Assembly: GCA_027451785.1 (NCBI GenBank)
Contig: DAIDIS010000033.1
Span: forward strand, 1 to 7,247
DNA from: Acidimicrobiales bacterium
GTDB lineage: Bacteria; Actinomycetota; Acidimicrobiia; Acidimicrobiales; JAKAVM01
DNA length: 7,247 nucleotides
Reading direction: 5' to 3'
The notes beneath the pieces were generated by a model, which saw only the letters and a list, made by a program, of their open reading frames with translations, ran no database searches and was not told where the DNA came from. A program made the position numbers and the translations under genes. Positions 1-6,828 of this stretch are shown piece after piece; the first letter of the stretch is position 1; each line of letters begins with the position of its first letter.

Positions 1-3
1 ACA

Positions 4-630
4 TTGAACCGTCAGCCGTCCCACGAGGCGCATGGTGAGCATCGTGCCGCCGATGAAGGGTCGAGCGTGCCTCCTGATGCAACTGCCGATACCGGCGGCG
101 GTATCGGCGCTCAGGGAAATCGCGAACCCGGTAGTGAAGGACGGTCGGATTCCGCACACGGTTCGGGGGCCGACGGCGCTGGAGCCGATCTCCAGAAGGC
201 TCTTTTTGAACGCGACGAGTACCTGGACGCACTTCGGCGTCTTCAGGCGGAGTTCGAGAACTATCGCAAGAGGGTCGCGAAGCAGAGCATCGATGACTCA
301 GAGAGGTCGACGCAGCAGCTGATCGAGAAGCTCCTGCCTGTGCTCGACACGGTTGAGCTTGCACTTGAGCACTCCAGCGACCCTGGCCATGCCTTGAGCG
401 GCTTGGAGCAGGTTGCCCAAAGCCTCCTGGATACCCTTAGCAAGGAAGGTCTTGAGAAGGTACATCCCTTAGGCCAGGGCTTTGACCCGGCAGAGCACGA
501 GGCAGTTGCCCACGAACCGGCCGAAGGCGGGGACGAGGGAGCCGAGCCGGTGGTCGCCGGTGTCATGAGATCGGGCTACCGATGGAAAGGTAAGCCAATT
601 CGCCCGGCAATGGTCAAGGTCAAGGGTTGA
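4..630 (+). CDS. grpE: GrpE, nucleotide exchange factor of DnaK
   Basis: GrpE releases ADP from the Hsp70 chaperone DnaK in the cytoplasm, allowing substrate release and another folding cycle. The 208-residue reading has the family's layout. Residues 1-60 are a low-complexity tail rich in Gly, Ser, Asp and Glu. Residues 62-125 are a long helical, coiled-coil dimerisation segment (…RLQAEFENYRKRV…). The C-terminal beta domain ends in the GrpE signature at about 186-206 (GVMRSGYRWKGKPIRPAMVKV), which contacts the DnaK ATPase domain. The length is normal for actinobacterial GrpE. The start is uncertain: TTG at position 4 gives a sensible length, but the frame is open to the window edge and no ribosome binding site can be seen, so a start further left is possible. 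The gene lies 19 bases before dnaJ and presumably follows dnaK. Confidence 0.93.
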   Translation: MNRQPSHEAHGEHRAADEGSSVPPDATADTGGGIGAQGNREPGSEGRSDSAHGSGADGAGADLQKALFERDEYLDALRRLQAEFENYRKRVAKQSIDDSERSTQQLIEKLLPVLDTVELALEHSSDPGHALSGLEQVAQSLLDTLSKEGLEKVHPLGQGFDPAEHEAVAHEPAEGGDEGAEPVVAGVMRSGYRWKGKPIRPAMVKVKG

Positions 631-649
631 GGGAGTCGAGTAATAGGTA

Positions 650-1759
650 ATGCCTCCTCAGCGCGAGTGGTTCGAAAAGGATTTCTATAAGGTCCTTGGC
701 GTTCCGGCAGATGCGCCGGCCAAGGAAATTACCCGCGTCTATAGGAAGCTCGCCAAGCAGTACCACCCTGACGCCAATCCGGGATCGGAGGAGCGTTTCA
801 AGGAGATTTCCGCTGCATACGAGGTTCTGGGCGACGACGCGCGCCGCAAGGAGTACGACGAAGTACGCCGTCTCGGGCCGATGGGTGGAGCCTACGGAGG
901 GCGGAACGCTGCCAACGGGTTCAGTTTCCGGATTGACGACCTTGGGGATCTTTTTGGAGGGATCTTCAACCGTGGGACTCAAAGGGGTGCACCCAACCGT
1001 CCCGGGACCGGCCCACAGAGAGGCCGAGACCAAGAGGCGGAGCTTCACCTGAGTTTTGAGGACGCCGCCCAGGGAGTGACGACCTCCGTAAACGTAATTA
1101 CTGAGGCCGTTTGTTCTTTGTGCAACGGCAGTGGCGCTGCCGCCGGATCGGCGCCGACCGTGTGCCCGACCTGTGGTGGCCGTGGCGTCTTGGACGACAA
1201 CCAGGGACTTTTCTCATTCAGCCAGCCGTGCACCAGATGTCACGGCAAGGGAGTGGTTATCGAGAAGCCATGCCCGCGATGCCACGGCAACGGCATGGAG
1301 GAAAAGCCGAGAAGGGTGAAGGTAAGAATCCCTGCCGGTGTCGCCGATGGTCAAAAGATAAGGGTGAAGGGCAAGGGTCTGCCCGGTCGTAACAACGGAC
1401 CTGCGGGTGATCTTTATGTGACTGTGAGGGTGGGGTCCCATAGTCTTTTTGGAAGGCGTGGGTACGACCTGACTTTGACGGTGCCGATCACGTTCCCGGA
1501 GGCAGCCCTGGGCACCACAATCACGGTCCCGACCTTGGACAAGAGCGTCACGGTGAAAATCCCCTCAGGTACCGAGTCCGGTAAGACTTTCCGCGTAAGG
1601 AGTCGGGGAATCGAAAAGGCCGGGGGAGCGAGGGGCGACCTATTGCTGACCGTCGAGGTCCAGGTCCCCAAGAATCTGACACCCGCCCAAAAGACTGCAA
1701 TCGAGGCGCTGGGGGAAGCCACGTTCGACTCGCCTAGAGCCAACTTGGGGGTGTCCTAA
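650..1759 (+). CDS. dnaJ: DnaJ, Hsp40 co-chaperone with J domain and zinc-finger domain
   Basis: DnaJ delivers unfolded clients to DnaK and stimulates its ATPase. The 369-residue protein is a complete type I Hsp40, close to the 376 residues of the E. coli protein. The J domain occupies about residues 10-72, with the obligatory HPD tripeptide at 39-41. A short Gly/Phe-rich linker follows at about 74-112. The zinc domain has all four CxxCxGxG repeats: CSLCNGSG (155-162), CPTCGGRG (172-179), CTRCHGKG (194-201) and CPRCHGNG (208-215), so all eight zinc-binding cysteines are present. C-terminal substrate-binding beta domains follow to about residue 340. The ATG start is 19 bases after the grpE stop; only a weak purine stretch (GGGAG at 631-635) precedes it, suggesting coupling to grpE translation. 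Its position before hspR fits the actinobacterial dnaK operon. Confidence 0.97.
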   Translation: MPPQREWFEKDFYKVLGVPADAPAKEITRVYRKLAKQYHPDANPGSEERFKEISAAYEVLGDDARRKEYDEVRRLGPMGGAYGGRNAANGFSFRIDDLGDLFGGIFNRGTQRGAPNRPGTGPQRGRDQEAELHLSFEDAAQGVTTSVNVITEAVCSLCNGSGAAAGSAPTVCPTCGGRGVLDDNQGLFSFSQPCTRCHGKGVVIEKPCPRCHGNGMEEKPRRVKVRIPAGVADGQKIRVKGKGLPGRNNGPAGDLYVTVRVGSHSLFGRRGYDLTLTVPITFPEAALGTTITVPTLDKSVTVKIPSGTESGKTFRVRSRGIEKAGGARGDLLLTVEVQVPKNLTPAQKTAIEALGEATFDSPRANLGVS

Positions 1760-1760
1760 G

Positions 1761-2210
1761 GTGGCCGCCGAAGATTCCAAAATGCCGGGGGCAGGGGTAT
1801 ACGCGTCGGCGGAATCCTCACGTTCGACCCACTCCATGCGGGCGGTGTACGTCATCTCAGTGGCGGCGGAGCTTGCGGGCGTTCACCCTCAAACTCTTAG
1901 GATTTACGAGCGCAAAGGACTGGTCGACCCCGCGAGGACCGGGGGAGGGAGTCGCAGGTACTCCCAGTGGGACATCGACCGCCTGAGACGGATCATCGAG
2001 CTGACTGCCGCCGGACTGAATCTGGAAGGGGTCAAGCGTGTGATCGACCTGGAGGACGAGGTTCGAAGACTGAGATCGGAGCTGGCAAAGTCGCAGGAAG
2101 AGACCCGCGCTGCGGTTGATGCAGTGCACAGGCAGTATCGCCGGGATCTCGTTCCCTATGGCTCGAATCTTCCGGTGAGGGCTAGCCCCCCGAGGCGCCC
2201 GGGTCGCTGA
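1761..2210 (+). CDS. hspR: HspR, MerR-family heat-shock repressor
   Basis: HspR represses the dnaK operon in actinobacteria by binding HAIR inverted repeats, and is known to act with DnaK as co-repressor. The 149-residue product contains a MerR winged helix-turn-helix at about residues 29-98, with the HspR-typical stretches VYVISVAAELAGVHPQTLRIYE, the wing GGGSRRYSQWDIDRLRRI, and GLNLEGVKRVIDLE. A charged helix, probably a coiled coil, runs from about 96 to 126, followed by a basic, Pro-rich tail. The start chosen is GTG one base after the dnaJ stop, which suggests translational coupling. ATG codons at 1782 and 1836 are alternatives; the conserved domain begins after both, and neither has a clear ribosome binding site. 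The N-terminal extension before the domain (about 28 residues from GTG) looks unstructured. No HAIR operator is visible here; it would lie upstream of dnaK. Confidence 0.93.
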   Translation: MAAEDSKMPGAGVYASAESSRSTHSMRAVYVISVAAELAGVHPQTLRIYERKGLVDPARTGGGSRRYSQWDIDRLRRIIELTAAGLNLEGVKRVIDLEDEVRRLRSELAKSQEETRAAVDAVHRQYRRDLVPYGSNLPVRASPPRRPGR

Positions 2211-2220
2211 CGCTCCCAGG

Positions 2221-2251
2221 TTGGGACATGCGGTTGCTTCGGGACTAGAGT
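2221..2251 (+). promoter_or_regulatory. Weak candidate promoter for purA
   Basis: The 141-base gap between hspR and purA is long enough for a promoter. The best pair seen by eye is TTGGGA (2221-2226) and TAGAGT (2246-2251), but the 19-base spacer is longer than ideal and both boxes are imperfect. It would give a leader of roughly 95 bases before purA. No convincing terminator was found after hspR, so read-through from the heat-shock operon into purA cannot be excluded. This is inference. Confidence 0.18.
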
Positions 2252-2336
2252 GTCAGGGCTGGATTGCGCAGGAGCCCTTGTTCGGGGACCGGCAACGCGC
2301 TTTTGGCGTCTTTGTGGAGAGTCAAAAACCAATAAC

Positions 2337-2344
2337 GGAAGGAA
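2337..2344 (+). promoter_or_regulatory. Ribosome binding site that sets the purA start
   Basis: GGAAGGAA lies 7 bases before TTG at 2352. This is good spacing for that codon and poor for the in-frame GTG at 2358 (13 bases). It also argues against the open frame further upstream (from 2250) being translated. Confidence 0.65.
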
Positions 2345-2351
2345 TAGTCAC

Positions 2352-3638
2352 TTGCCCGTGACCGTAGTGGTCGGAACCCAGTGGGGTGACGAGGGCAAAG
2401 GTAAGCTGACCGACCTGCTCGCTTCTGAGATGCAGGTTGTTGTGCGCTACCAGGGCGGTCACAATGCCGGGCACACGATAGTCGTGGACGGCGAGACCTT
2501 CGCTCTTCAGCTCGTCCCTTCCGGAGTGCTTTATCCCCATACCGTCCCGGTCATCGGGAACGGGGTCGTTGTAGATCCTGTGGTGCTCTTGGAAGAGGTC
2601 GACATGCTCTCGGCCAAGGGGATCGATTGCTCAAGGCTCCTCATCTCCGGGAACGCACACTTGATCATGCCTTACCACCAAGAGCTGGATAGGGTGACCG
2701 AGCGGTACCTAGGAAAGAACAGCTTGGGCACTACGAAGCGAGGCATCGGCCCCGCCTACGCGGACAAGGCAGCCAGGGTGGGCTTGCGAGTGCAGGACAT
2801 CTTGGACGCGAAGATCTTCAGGGAGAAGCTGGACATAGTCTTGAAGGAGAAGAACGCGGTATTGGCCAAGGTCTACAACCGCCTTCCTCTGGACGCCGAC
2901 GAGATTGCCTCCAAGTACTTGGACGAGTACGCACCCCGTGTTGCCCCGATGATCGCCGATACCGTGTCCTTCGTTCACGACGCATTGGAGGTCGGCCAGA
3001 ACGTCCTACTCGAAGGGGCTCAAGCTACCTTCCTTGACTTGGACCAAGGTACGTACCCGTTCGTTACATCGTCGAACCCTTGTGCGGGTGGAGCTTCCAC
3101 CGGAACAGGCATCGGGCCGAAGCTGATCGACAAAGTGATAGGGATCGCCAAGGCCTACGTGACAAGAGTTGGCTCTGGTCCATTCCCAACCGAGCTTCAT
3201 GACGAGCTTGGGGATGAGCTGGTGGACAGAGGTCACGAGTATGGAGTTAATACGAAGCGCCGCCGCCGGACCGGTTGGTTCGATGCCGTGCTCTTGCGTC
3301 AGGCAGCCAGGGTCAACTCCCTTACCGAAGTGGCGCTCACCAAGCTCGACATCCTCGACACCTTCGACACCCTGAAGGTCTGCGTGGCCTACGAAGCCGA
3401 CGGGAAGCGTTACGACTATGTCCCGTACCACCAGTCTGTTTTTCACGCTGTAAAGCCGGTCTATGAAGAGCTGCCGGGTTGGAAGTGCGACTTGAGCGGT
3501 ATCACTAACGTGTCCGAGCTGCCGGGAAAGGCAAGGGACTACGTGCAGTTCCTGGAGGCTCAGATCGGCGTTCCCATTGACCTCGTGGGCGTGGGTCCGG
3601 GGCGTAACCAGTTCCTACGGATGCAAGGCGGAGCCTGA
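2352..3638 (+). CDS. purA: Adenylosuccinate synthetase
   Basis: PurA joins IMP and L-aspartate using GTP to give adenylosuccinate, the first step from IMP to AMP; PurB, encoded downstream, completes it. From TTG at 2352 the protein has 428 residues, the normal size. The frame stays open back to 2250, but those 34 extra residues do not resemble the family. With this start the catalytic residues fall in E. coli register: the GTP loop GDEGKGK at 12-18 with Asp13, and His41 in QGGHNAGHT. The IMP-binding stretch GTTKRGIGPAYADKAARVG follows, and the C-terminal guanine-binding end reads VGVGPGRNQF. One oddity is the aspartate/IMP loop, which reads V-N-T-K-R-R-R at residues 299-305 where the family typically has V-T-T-G-R-x-R; Thr301, Arg303 and Arg305 are kept. 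The gene is probably a single unit, separated from hspR by 141 bases and from purE by 173. Confidence 0.97.
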   Translation: MPVTVVVGTQWGDEGKGKLTDLLASEMQVVVRYQGGHNAGHTIVVDGETFALQLVPSGVLYPHTVPVIGNGVVVDPVVLLEEVDMLSAKGIDCSRLLISGNAHLIMPYHQELDRVTERYLGKNSLGTTKRGIGPAYADKAARVGLRVQDILDAKIFREKLDIVLKEKNAVLAKVYNRLPLDADEIASKYLDEYAPRVAPMIADTVSFVHDALEVGQNVLLEGAQATFLDLDQGTYPFVTSSNPCAGGASTGTGIGPKLIDKVIGIAKAYVTRVGSGPFPTELHDELGDELVDRGHEYGVNTKRRRRTGWFDAVLLRQAARVNSLTEVALTKLDILDTFDTLKVCVAYEADGKRYDYVPYHQSVFHAVKPVYEELPGWKCDLSGITNVSELPGKARDYVQFLEAQIGVPIDLVGVGPGRNQFLRMQGGA

Positions 3639-3645
3639 AGCGTCT

Positions 3646-3707
3646 TGGAGGCAGGGCGACAGACTGCCTGGAGGCAGGGTGCTGCTTTGAGGCAGGGCGA
3701 CGTACTG
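3646..3707 (+). repeat. Triple GAGGCAGGG direct repeat with one complementary CTGCCT
   Basis: GAGGCAGGG occurs three times just after purA, at 3648-3656, 3671-3679 and 3689-3697. The first and third copies extend into a 21-base unit (3646-3666 and 3687-3707) with 18 identical bases; the second shares 11 bases with the first. A single CTGCCT at 3664-3669 is complementary to the AGGCAG in every copy. RNA from this region could therefore form one of three alternative small hairpins: with copy 1 (9-base loop), with copy 2 (about 5 pairs and a tetraloop), or with copy 3 (20-base loop). No T-run follows, so it is not a standard Rho-independent terminator. The role is unknown. Confidence 0.6.
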
Positions 3708-3720
3708 ACCGGATGTGTTT

Positions 3721-3732
3721 CGGCTCGGGCCG
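3721..3732 (+). other. Small GC-rich hairpin (CGGC-TCGG-GCCG)
   Basis: CGGC at 3721-3724 and GCCG at 3729-3732 form a perfect 4-base-pair stem around a TCGG loop. It sits between the GAGGCAGGG repeats and the A-rich purE leader. No run of T follows on the + strand, so it is a poor intrinsic terminator; it may still contribute to structure after purA. Confidence 0.25.
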
Positions 3733-3737
3733 CCGCC

Positions 3738-3766
3738 TTCACAACAGCCTTCATAGCAGATAGTAA
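3738..3766 (+). promoter_or_regulatory. Candidate promoter of the purE-purQ operon
   Basis: TTCACA (3738-3743, five of six bases of the TTGACA consensus) is followed after exactly 17 bases by TAGTAA (3761-3766, three of six bases of TATAAT). The pair lies at the edge of an abrupt A-rich patch in otherwise GC-rich DNA, and about 45 bases before the purE start. It is the best promoter-like pair seen in the window. The predicted transcript would begin near 3773, so the GAGGCAGGG repeats would be upstream of this start and belong to the purA transcript. This is a by-eye match only. Confidence 0.4.
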
Positions 3767-3786
3767 AAAAAATTCGAATAGCAGAT
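3753..3786 (+). repeat. 9-base direct repeat ATAGCAGAT in A-rich purE leader
   Basis: ATAGCAGAT occurs at 3753-3761 and again at 3778-3786, 25 bases apart, with A-rich runs after each copy. The spacing is close to two and a half helical turns. The first copy overlaps the proposed -10 box and the second lies just past the predicted start site, which would suit an operator. A 5-base stem, TTCGA (3773-3777) with TCGAA (3786-3790), encloses most of the second copy, and CGAA occurs twice (3775-3778, 3787-3790). No known regulator's consensus was recognised with confidence. Confidence 0.4.
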
Positions 3787-3799
3787 CGAAAAACAGAGC

Positions 3800-3806
3800 A
3801 AAGGAG
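3800..3806 (+). promoter_or_regulatory. Strong ribosome binding site of purE
   Basis: AAAGGAG is separated from the purE ATG by 5 bases. It is the strongest Shine-Dalgarno match in the window and marks purE as the first gene of its operon. Confidence 0.75.
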
Positions 3807-3811
3807 TACAG

Positions 3812-4258
3812 ATGACCGTCGCAGTCCTTATGGGTTCCGATAGTGACCGGGAGAAGATGGCCCCGGCGTTGCAAATGCTGAAGAGGTTCGGTGTCGATGC
3901 TTCCGAGCACGTCATGTCGGCGCATAGGACTCCGGAGGAAGTTGCGGCCTTTTCCCGTTCGGCCAGAGACATGGGGTATACGACAATCATCTGTGGAGCG
4001 GGCATGGCAGCTCACCTAGCAGGTGTGGTCGCCGCTCACACAACCCTTCCGGTGATAGGCGTGCCGTTGTCCGGCAGCGCTTTGAATGGGGTCGACTCTC
4101 TCTATTCGACAGTCCAGATGCCAAAAGGTATCCCAGTCGCCACAGTCGCAATCGACGGTGCCGCCAATGCGGCTGTTTTGGCTATCGAGATCCTTGCCGT
4201 CACCGACAAGGAATTGGCCGGGGACCTGGCGACCTTCCGTGCAGAGGGCGCTCGTTGA
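3812..4258 (+). CDS. purE: N5-carboxyaminoimidazole ribonucleotide mutase (class I PurE)
   Basis: PurE moves the carboxyl group of N5-CAIR to carbon 4, giving CAIR, in de novo IMP synthesis. The 148-residue protein is a single small PurE domain. It has the nucleotide/phosphate loop GSDSD at residues 8-12, SAHRTP at 36-41 with the expected active-site His38, and GAGMAAHLAG at 62-71 with His68. The family's VQMPKGIPVATVAI stretch follows, with GAANAA after it. This pattern matches class I enzymes, which depend on PurK to supply N5-CAIR, rather than class II AIR carboxylases. The usual partner gene purK is not in the window, although 173 bases of non-coding DNA precede purE. The ATG has an excellent ribosome binding site. 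The stop overlaps the purB start by four bases. Confidence 0.96.
   Translation: MTVAVLMGSDSDREKMAPALQMLKRFGVDASEHVMSAHRTPEEVAAFSRSARDMGYTTIICGAGMAAHLAGVVAAHTTLPVIGVPLSGSALNGVDSLYSTVQMPKGIPVATVAIDGAANAAVLAIEILAVTDKELAGDLATFRAEGAR
4244..4248 (+). promoter_or_regulatory. Ribosome binding site supporting the TTG start of purB
   Basis: GAGGG, inside the last codons of purE, lies 6 bases before TTG at 4255 and supports that codon as the purB start. Confidence 0.5.
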
Positions 4259-5562
4259 TTCCGAGGTACTCCCTGGAGGAGATGGGCTCTCTTTTCACCG
4301 ACGAGGCTCGCCTTTCCGATTGGCTGGAAGTCGAGATCCTCGCTGTAGAAGGATGGGCCAAGCTCGGAGCCATCCCTGCCGAGGATGCCAAAGCCATCCG
4401 CGACCTTGCCCCCAAGGTCGACGCCGCCTTCGTGCGCGAGGTGGAAGAGCGTGAGAGGGTGACCGACCACGATGTCGCTGCTTTCGTCGATGTGGTGCAA
4501 ACAGCCATTGGCCAACCGGCAGGATCGTGGGTCCACTATGGGCTGACTTCATCCGACGTAGTCGACACTGCGCTTTGCTTTGCCTTGTCCAAGGCGGCTG
4601 AATTGATGATCCAAGCCCAAACGGGGCTGGTTAGGTCCTTGAAGGCACGTGCGCTTTCGGAGGCTGGGGTCCCGATGATGGGGAGAACCCATGGGATGCA
4701 CGCGGAGCCGACCACCTTCGGGGCAAAGCTTGCTTTGTGGTGTCTCCAAGCCGACCGGGACCTAAAGCGCCTGGAAGCAGCGAAGCAGGCGGTCTCGGTT
4801 GGGAAGCTTTCGGGGGCCGTCGGCACCTACTCGAATATCGACCCCGAAGTGGAGAGCTACGTCTGTTCCTCTCTTGGGCTTGTTCCTGTTCCGGCAACCC
4901 AGGTGGTAGCCCGTGACAGGCACGCTCAGTACGTCCTGGCACTTGCTCAGGTTTGTTCCTCCATCGAAATGTTCGCGACCGAGATTCGCCATCTTCAGCG
5001 GAGCGAAGTTGCCGAGGTGAACGAGCCGTTCAAAGCAGGGCAGAAGGGTTCTTCGGCCATGCCGCACAAGCGCAACCCAATTCTCTCGGAGCGATTGACC
5101 GGTATCTCTCGGCTCGTGCGAGGCTATGCGAGCGCTGCGATGGAGGACGTTGCTCTGTGGCACGAGAGAGACATCTCACACAGCTCCGTCGAGAGGGTCG
5201 TGTTGCCGGATGCCAGTGGGCTGGCTTATTACTCGGTGAAGAAGATGACATCTCTGGTGGATGGTCTGGTGGTTCATGCCGACAGGATGAAGCAGAACTT
5301 GGACAGCTCGCTCGGACTGGTCTTCAGCCAGAGTGTCCTTTTGGCGATGGTCCGCTCCGGGATGGCCCGAGATAGCGCCTATCGAATAGTGCAGCGCTGT
5401 TCCCGTGAGGCAGTCGAGGGCTCCAAGCAACTACGATTGGTGCTGGGGGATGATCCCGAATGCCCGCTCAGCGCAGATGATCTCGACGGAATCTTCTCGC
5501 TCGACGGCGTCCTTAGAAACGTTGGCCGGATCTTCACCGCCCTGGAGGGTGTGGGGGTCTAA
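4255..5562 (+). CDS. purB: Adenylosuccinate lyase
   Basis: PurB removes fumarate twice in purine synthesis: from SAICAR to AICAR in the IMP pathway and from adenylosuccinate to AMP after PurA. It belongs to the fumarase/aspartase superfamily and works as a homotetramer. The 435-residue product matches the roughly 430-residue bacterial form. Visible motifs are TDHDV at 70-74, TSSDVVDTA at 98-106, GRTHGMHAEPTTFG at 143-156 (His146 the likely catalytic acid/base), and the superfamily signature GSSAMPHKRNP at 265-275 with the mobile-loop serines. LWHERDISHSSVER follows at 301-314. The start is TTG in a TTGA overlap with the purE stop, with IPRYS directly after it as is common in this family. Translation is probably coupled to purE. 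Confidence 0.97.
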   Translation: MIPRYSLEEMGSLFTDEARLSDWLEVEILAVEGWAKLGAIPAEDAKAIRDLAPKVDAAFVREVEERERVTDHDVAAFVDVVQTAIGQPAGSWVHYGLTSSDVVDTALCFALSKAAELMIQAQTGLVRSLKARALSEAGVPMMGRTHGMHAEPTTFGAKLALWCLQADRDLKRLEAAKQAVSVGKLSGAVGTYSNIDPEVESYVCSSLGLVPVPATQVVARDRHAQYVLALAQVCSSIEMFATEIRHLQRSEVAEVNEPFKAGQKGSSAMPHKRNPILSERLTGISRLVRGYASAAMEDVALWHERDISHSSVERVVLPDASGLAYYSVKKMTSLVDGLVVHADRMKQNLDSSLGLVFSQSVLLAMVRSGMARDSAYRIVQRCSREAVEGSKQLRLVLGDDPECPLSADDLDGIFSLDGVLRNVGRIFTALEGVGV

Positions 5563-5573
5563 CGCCGCATAGG

Positions 5574-5587
5574 TCGGTAATCGGTAA
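5574..5587 (+). repeat. Tandem 7-base duplication TCGGTAA
   Basis: TCGGTAA occurs twice head to tail (5574-5580 and 5581-5587) in the 33-base gap between purB and purC, ending 20 bases before the proposed purC start. It is exact but very short. It may be a slippage product; no function is evident. Confidence 0.4.
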
Positions 5588-5597
5588 CAGAATCGTT

Positions 5598-5603
5598 GGA
5601 GGG
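5598..5603 (+). promoter_or_regulatory. Ribosome binding site that sets the purC start
   Basis: GGAGGG lies 4 bases before TTG at 5608 and 10 before TTG at 5614. Because it would be inside the coding region if translation began at TTG 5596, which has no such site in front of it, the 5608 start is preferred. Confidence 0.6.
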
Positions 5604-5607
5604 AAAG

Positions 5608-6521
<914 letters not shown>

Positions 6522-6525
<4 letters not shown>

Positions 6526-6812
6526 GCGGTAACCCTTCCAACCCGACTTTCGATGCAACCATCGAAGTGATGCTGAGGTCGGGCGTTTCCGATCCCCAGG
6601 GAGCCACCGTCGAAAAGGCGGTGCATGCACTGGGGTATGCGGGCGTATCCGAGGTAAAGATCGGAAAGTCGATCCATCTGAAGATCGAAGCGCCGGATGA
6701 GACTCAAGCCCGGGCGACCCTTGGGGAGATTTGTGATCGTCTCCTCGCGAACCCGGTAATTGAAACTTCGGACATCGCCTTGTCCGGTGAGCTGAGCCGT
6801 AACCAGGCCTGA
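6522..6812 (+). CDS. purS: PurS subunit of FGAM synthetase
   Basis: PurS is the small bridging subunit that, with PurQ (glutaminase) and small PurL, forms the three-part formylglycinamidine ribonucleotide synthetase of Gram-positive bacteria and archaea. The 96-residue product is slightly longer than the usual 80-90, through a short N-terminal lead (SGNPSNP) and a short tail. The core matches the family: FDATIEVMLRSGVSDPQGATVEKAV, then LGYAGVSEVKIGKSIHLKIEA, then a C-terminal helix ending ANPVIETSDI. The start is TTG in a TTGA overlap with the purC stop; a GGGGCGGG stretch at 6511-6518 may serve as a loose ribosome binding site. purQ begins 16 bases downstream. The presence of PurS predicts a small purL, rather than a fused large PurL. 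Confidence 0.95.
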
Positions 6813-6816
6813 ACAA

Positions 6817-6822
6817 TAGGAG
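6817..6822 (+). promoter_or_regulatory. Ribosome binding site of purQ
   Basis: TAGGAG lies 6 bases before GTG at 6829, in the 16-base gap after purS, and fixes that codon as the purQ start. Confidence 0.65.
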
Positions 6823-6828
6823 CTTTAC

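Noticed and set aside
364..378. CTTGAGCACTCCAG resembling half-sites of an HspR HAIR operator (CTTGAGT-N7-ACTCAAG)
   Set aside because: The spacing is wrong, the second half does not match, and it lies inside the conserved coding part of grpE.
2250..2351. In-frame upstream extension of purA starting at GTG 2250
   Set aside because: The 34 extra residues do not resemble PurA, and a good ribosome binding site at 2337-2344 fits TTG 2352, which places Asp13 and His41 in the family register.
3664..3690. Intrinsic terminator after purA
   Set aside because: The CTGCCT/AGGCAG hairpin is short and is followed by GGTGCTGCTTTG, not a T-run.
3751..4015. Minus-strand open frames running through the purA-purE gap into purE
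   Set aside because: They begin opposite purE coding sequence; the gap part reflects A-rich and repeat composition, and no ribosome binding site or family similarity is apparent.
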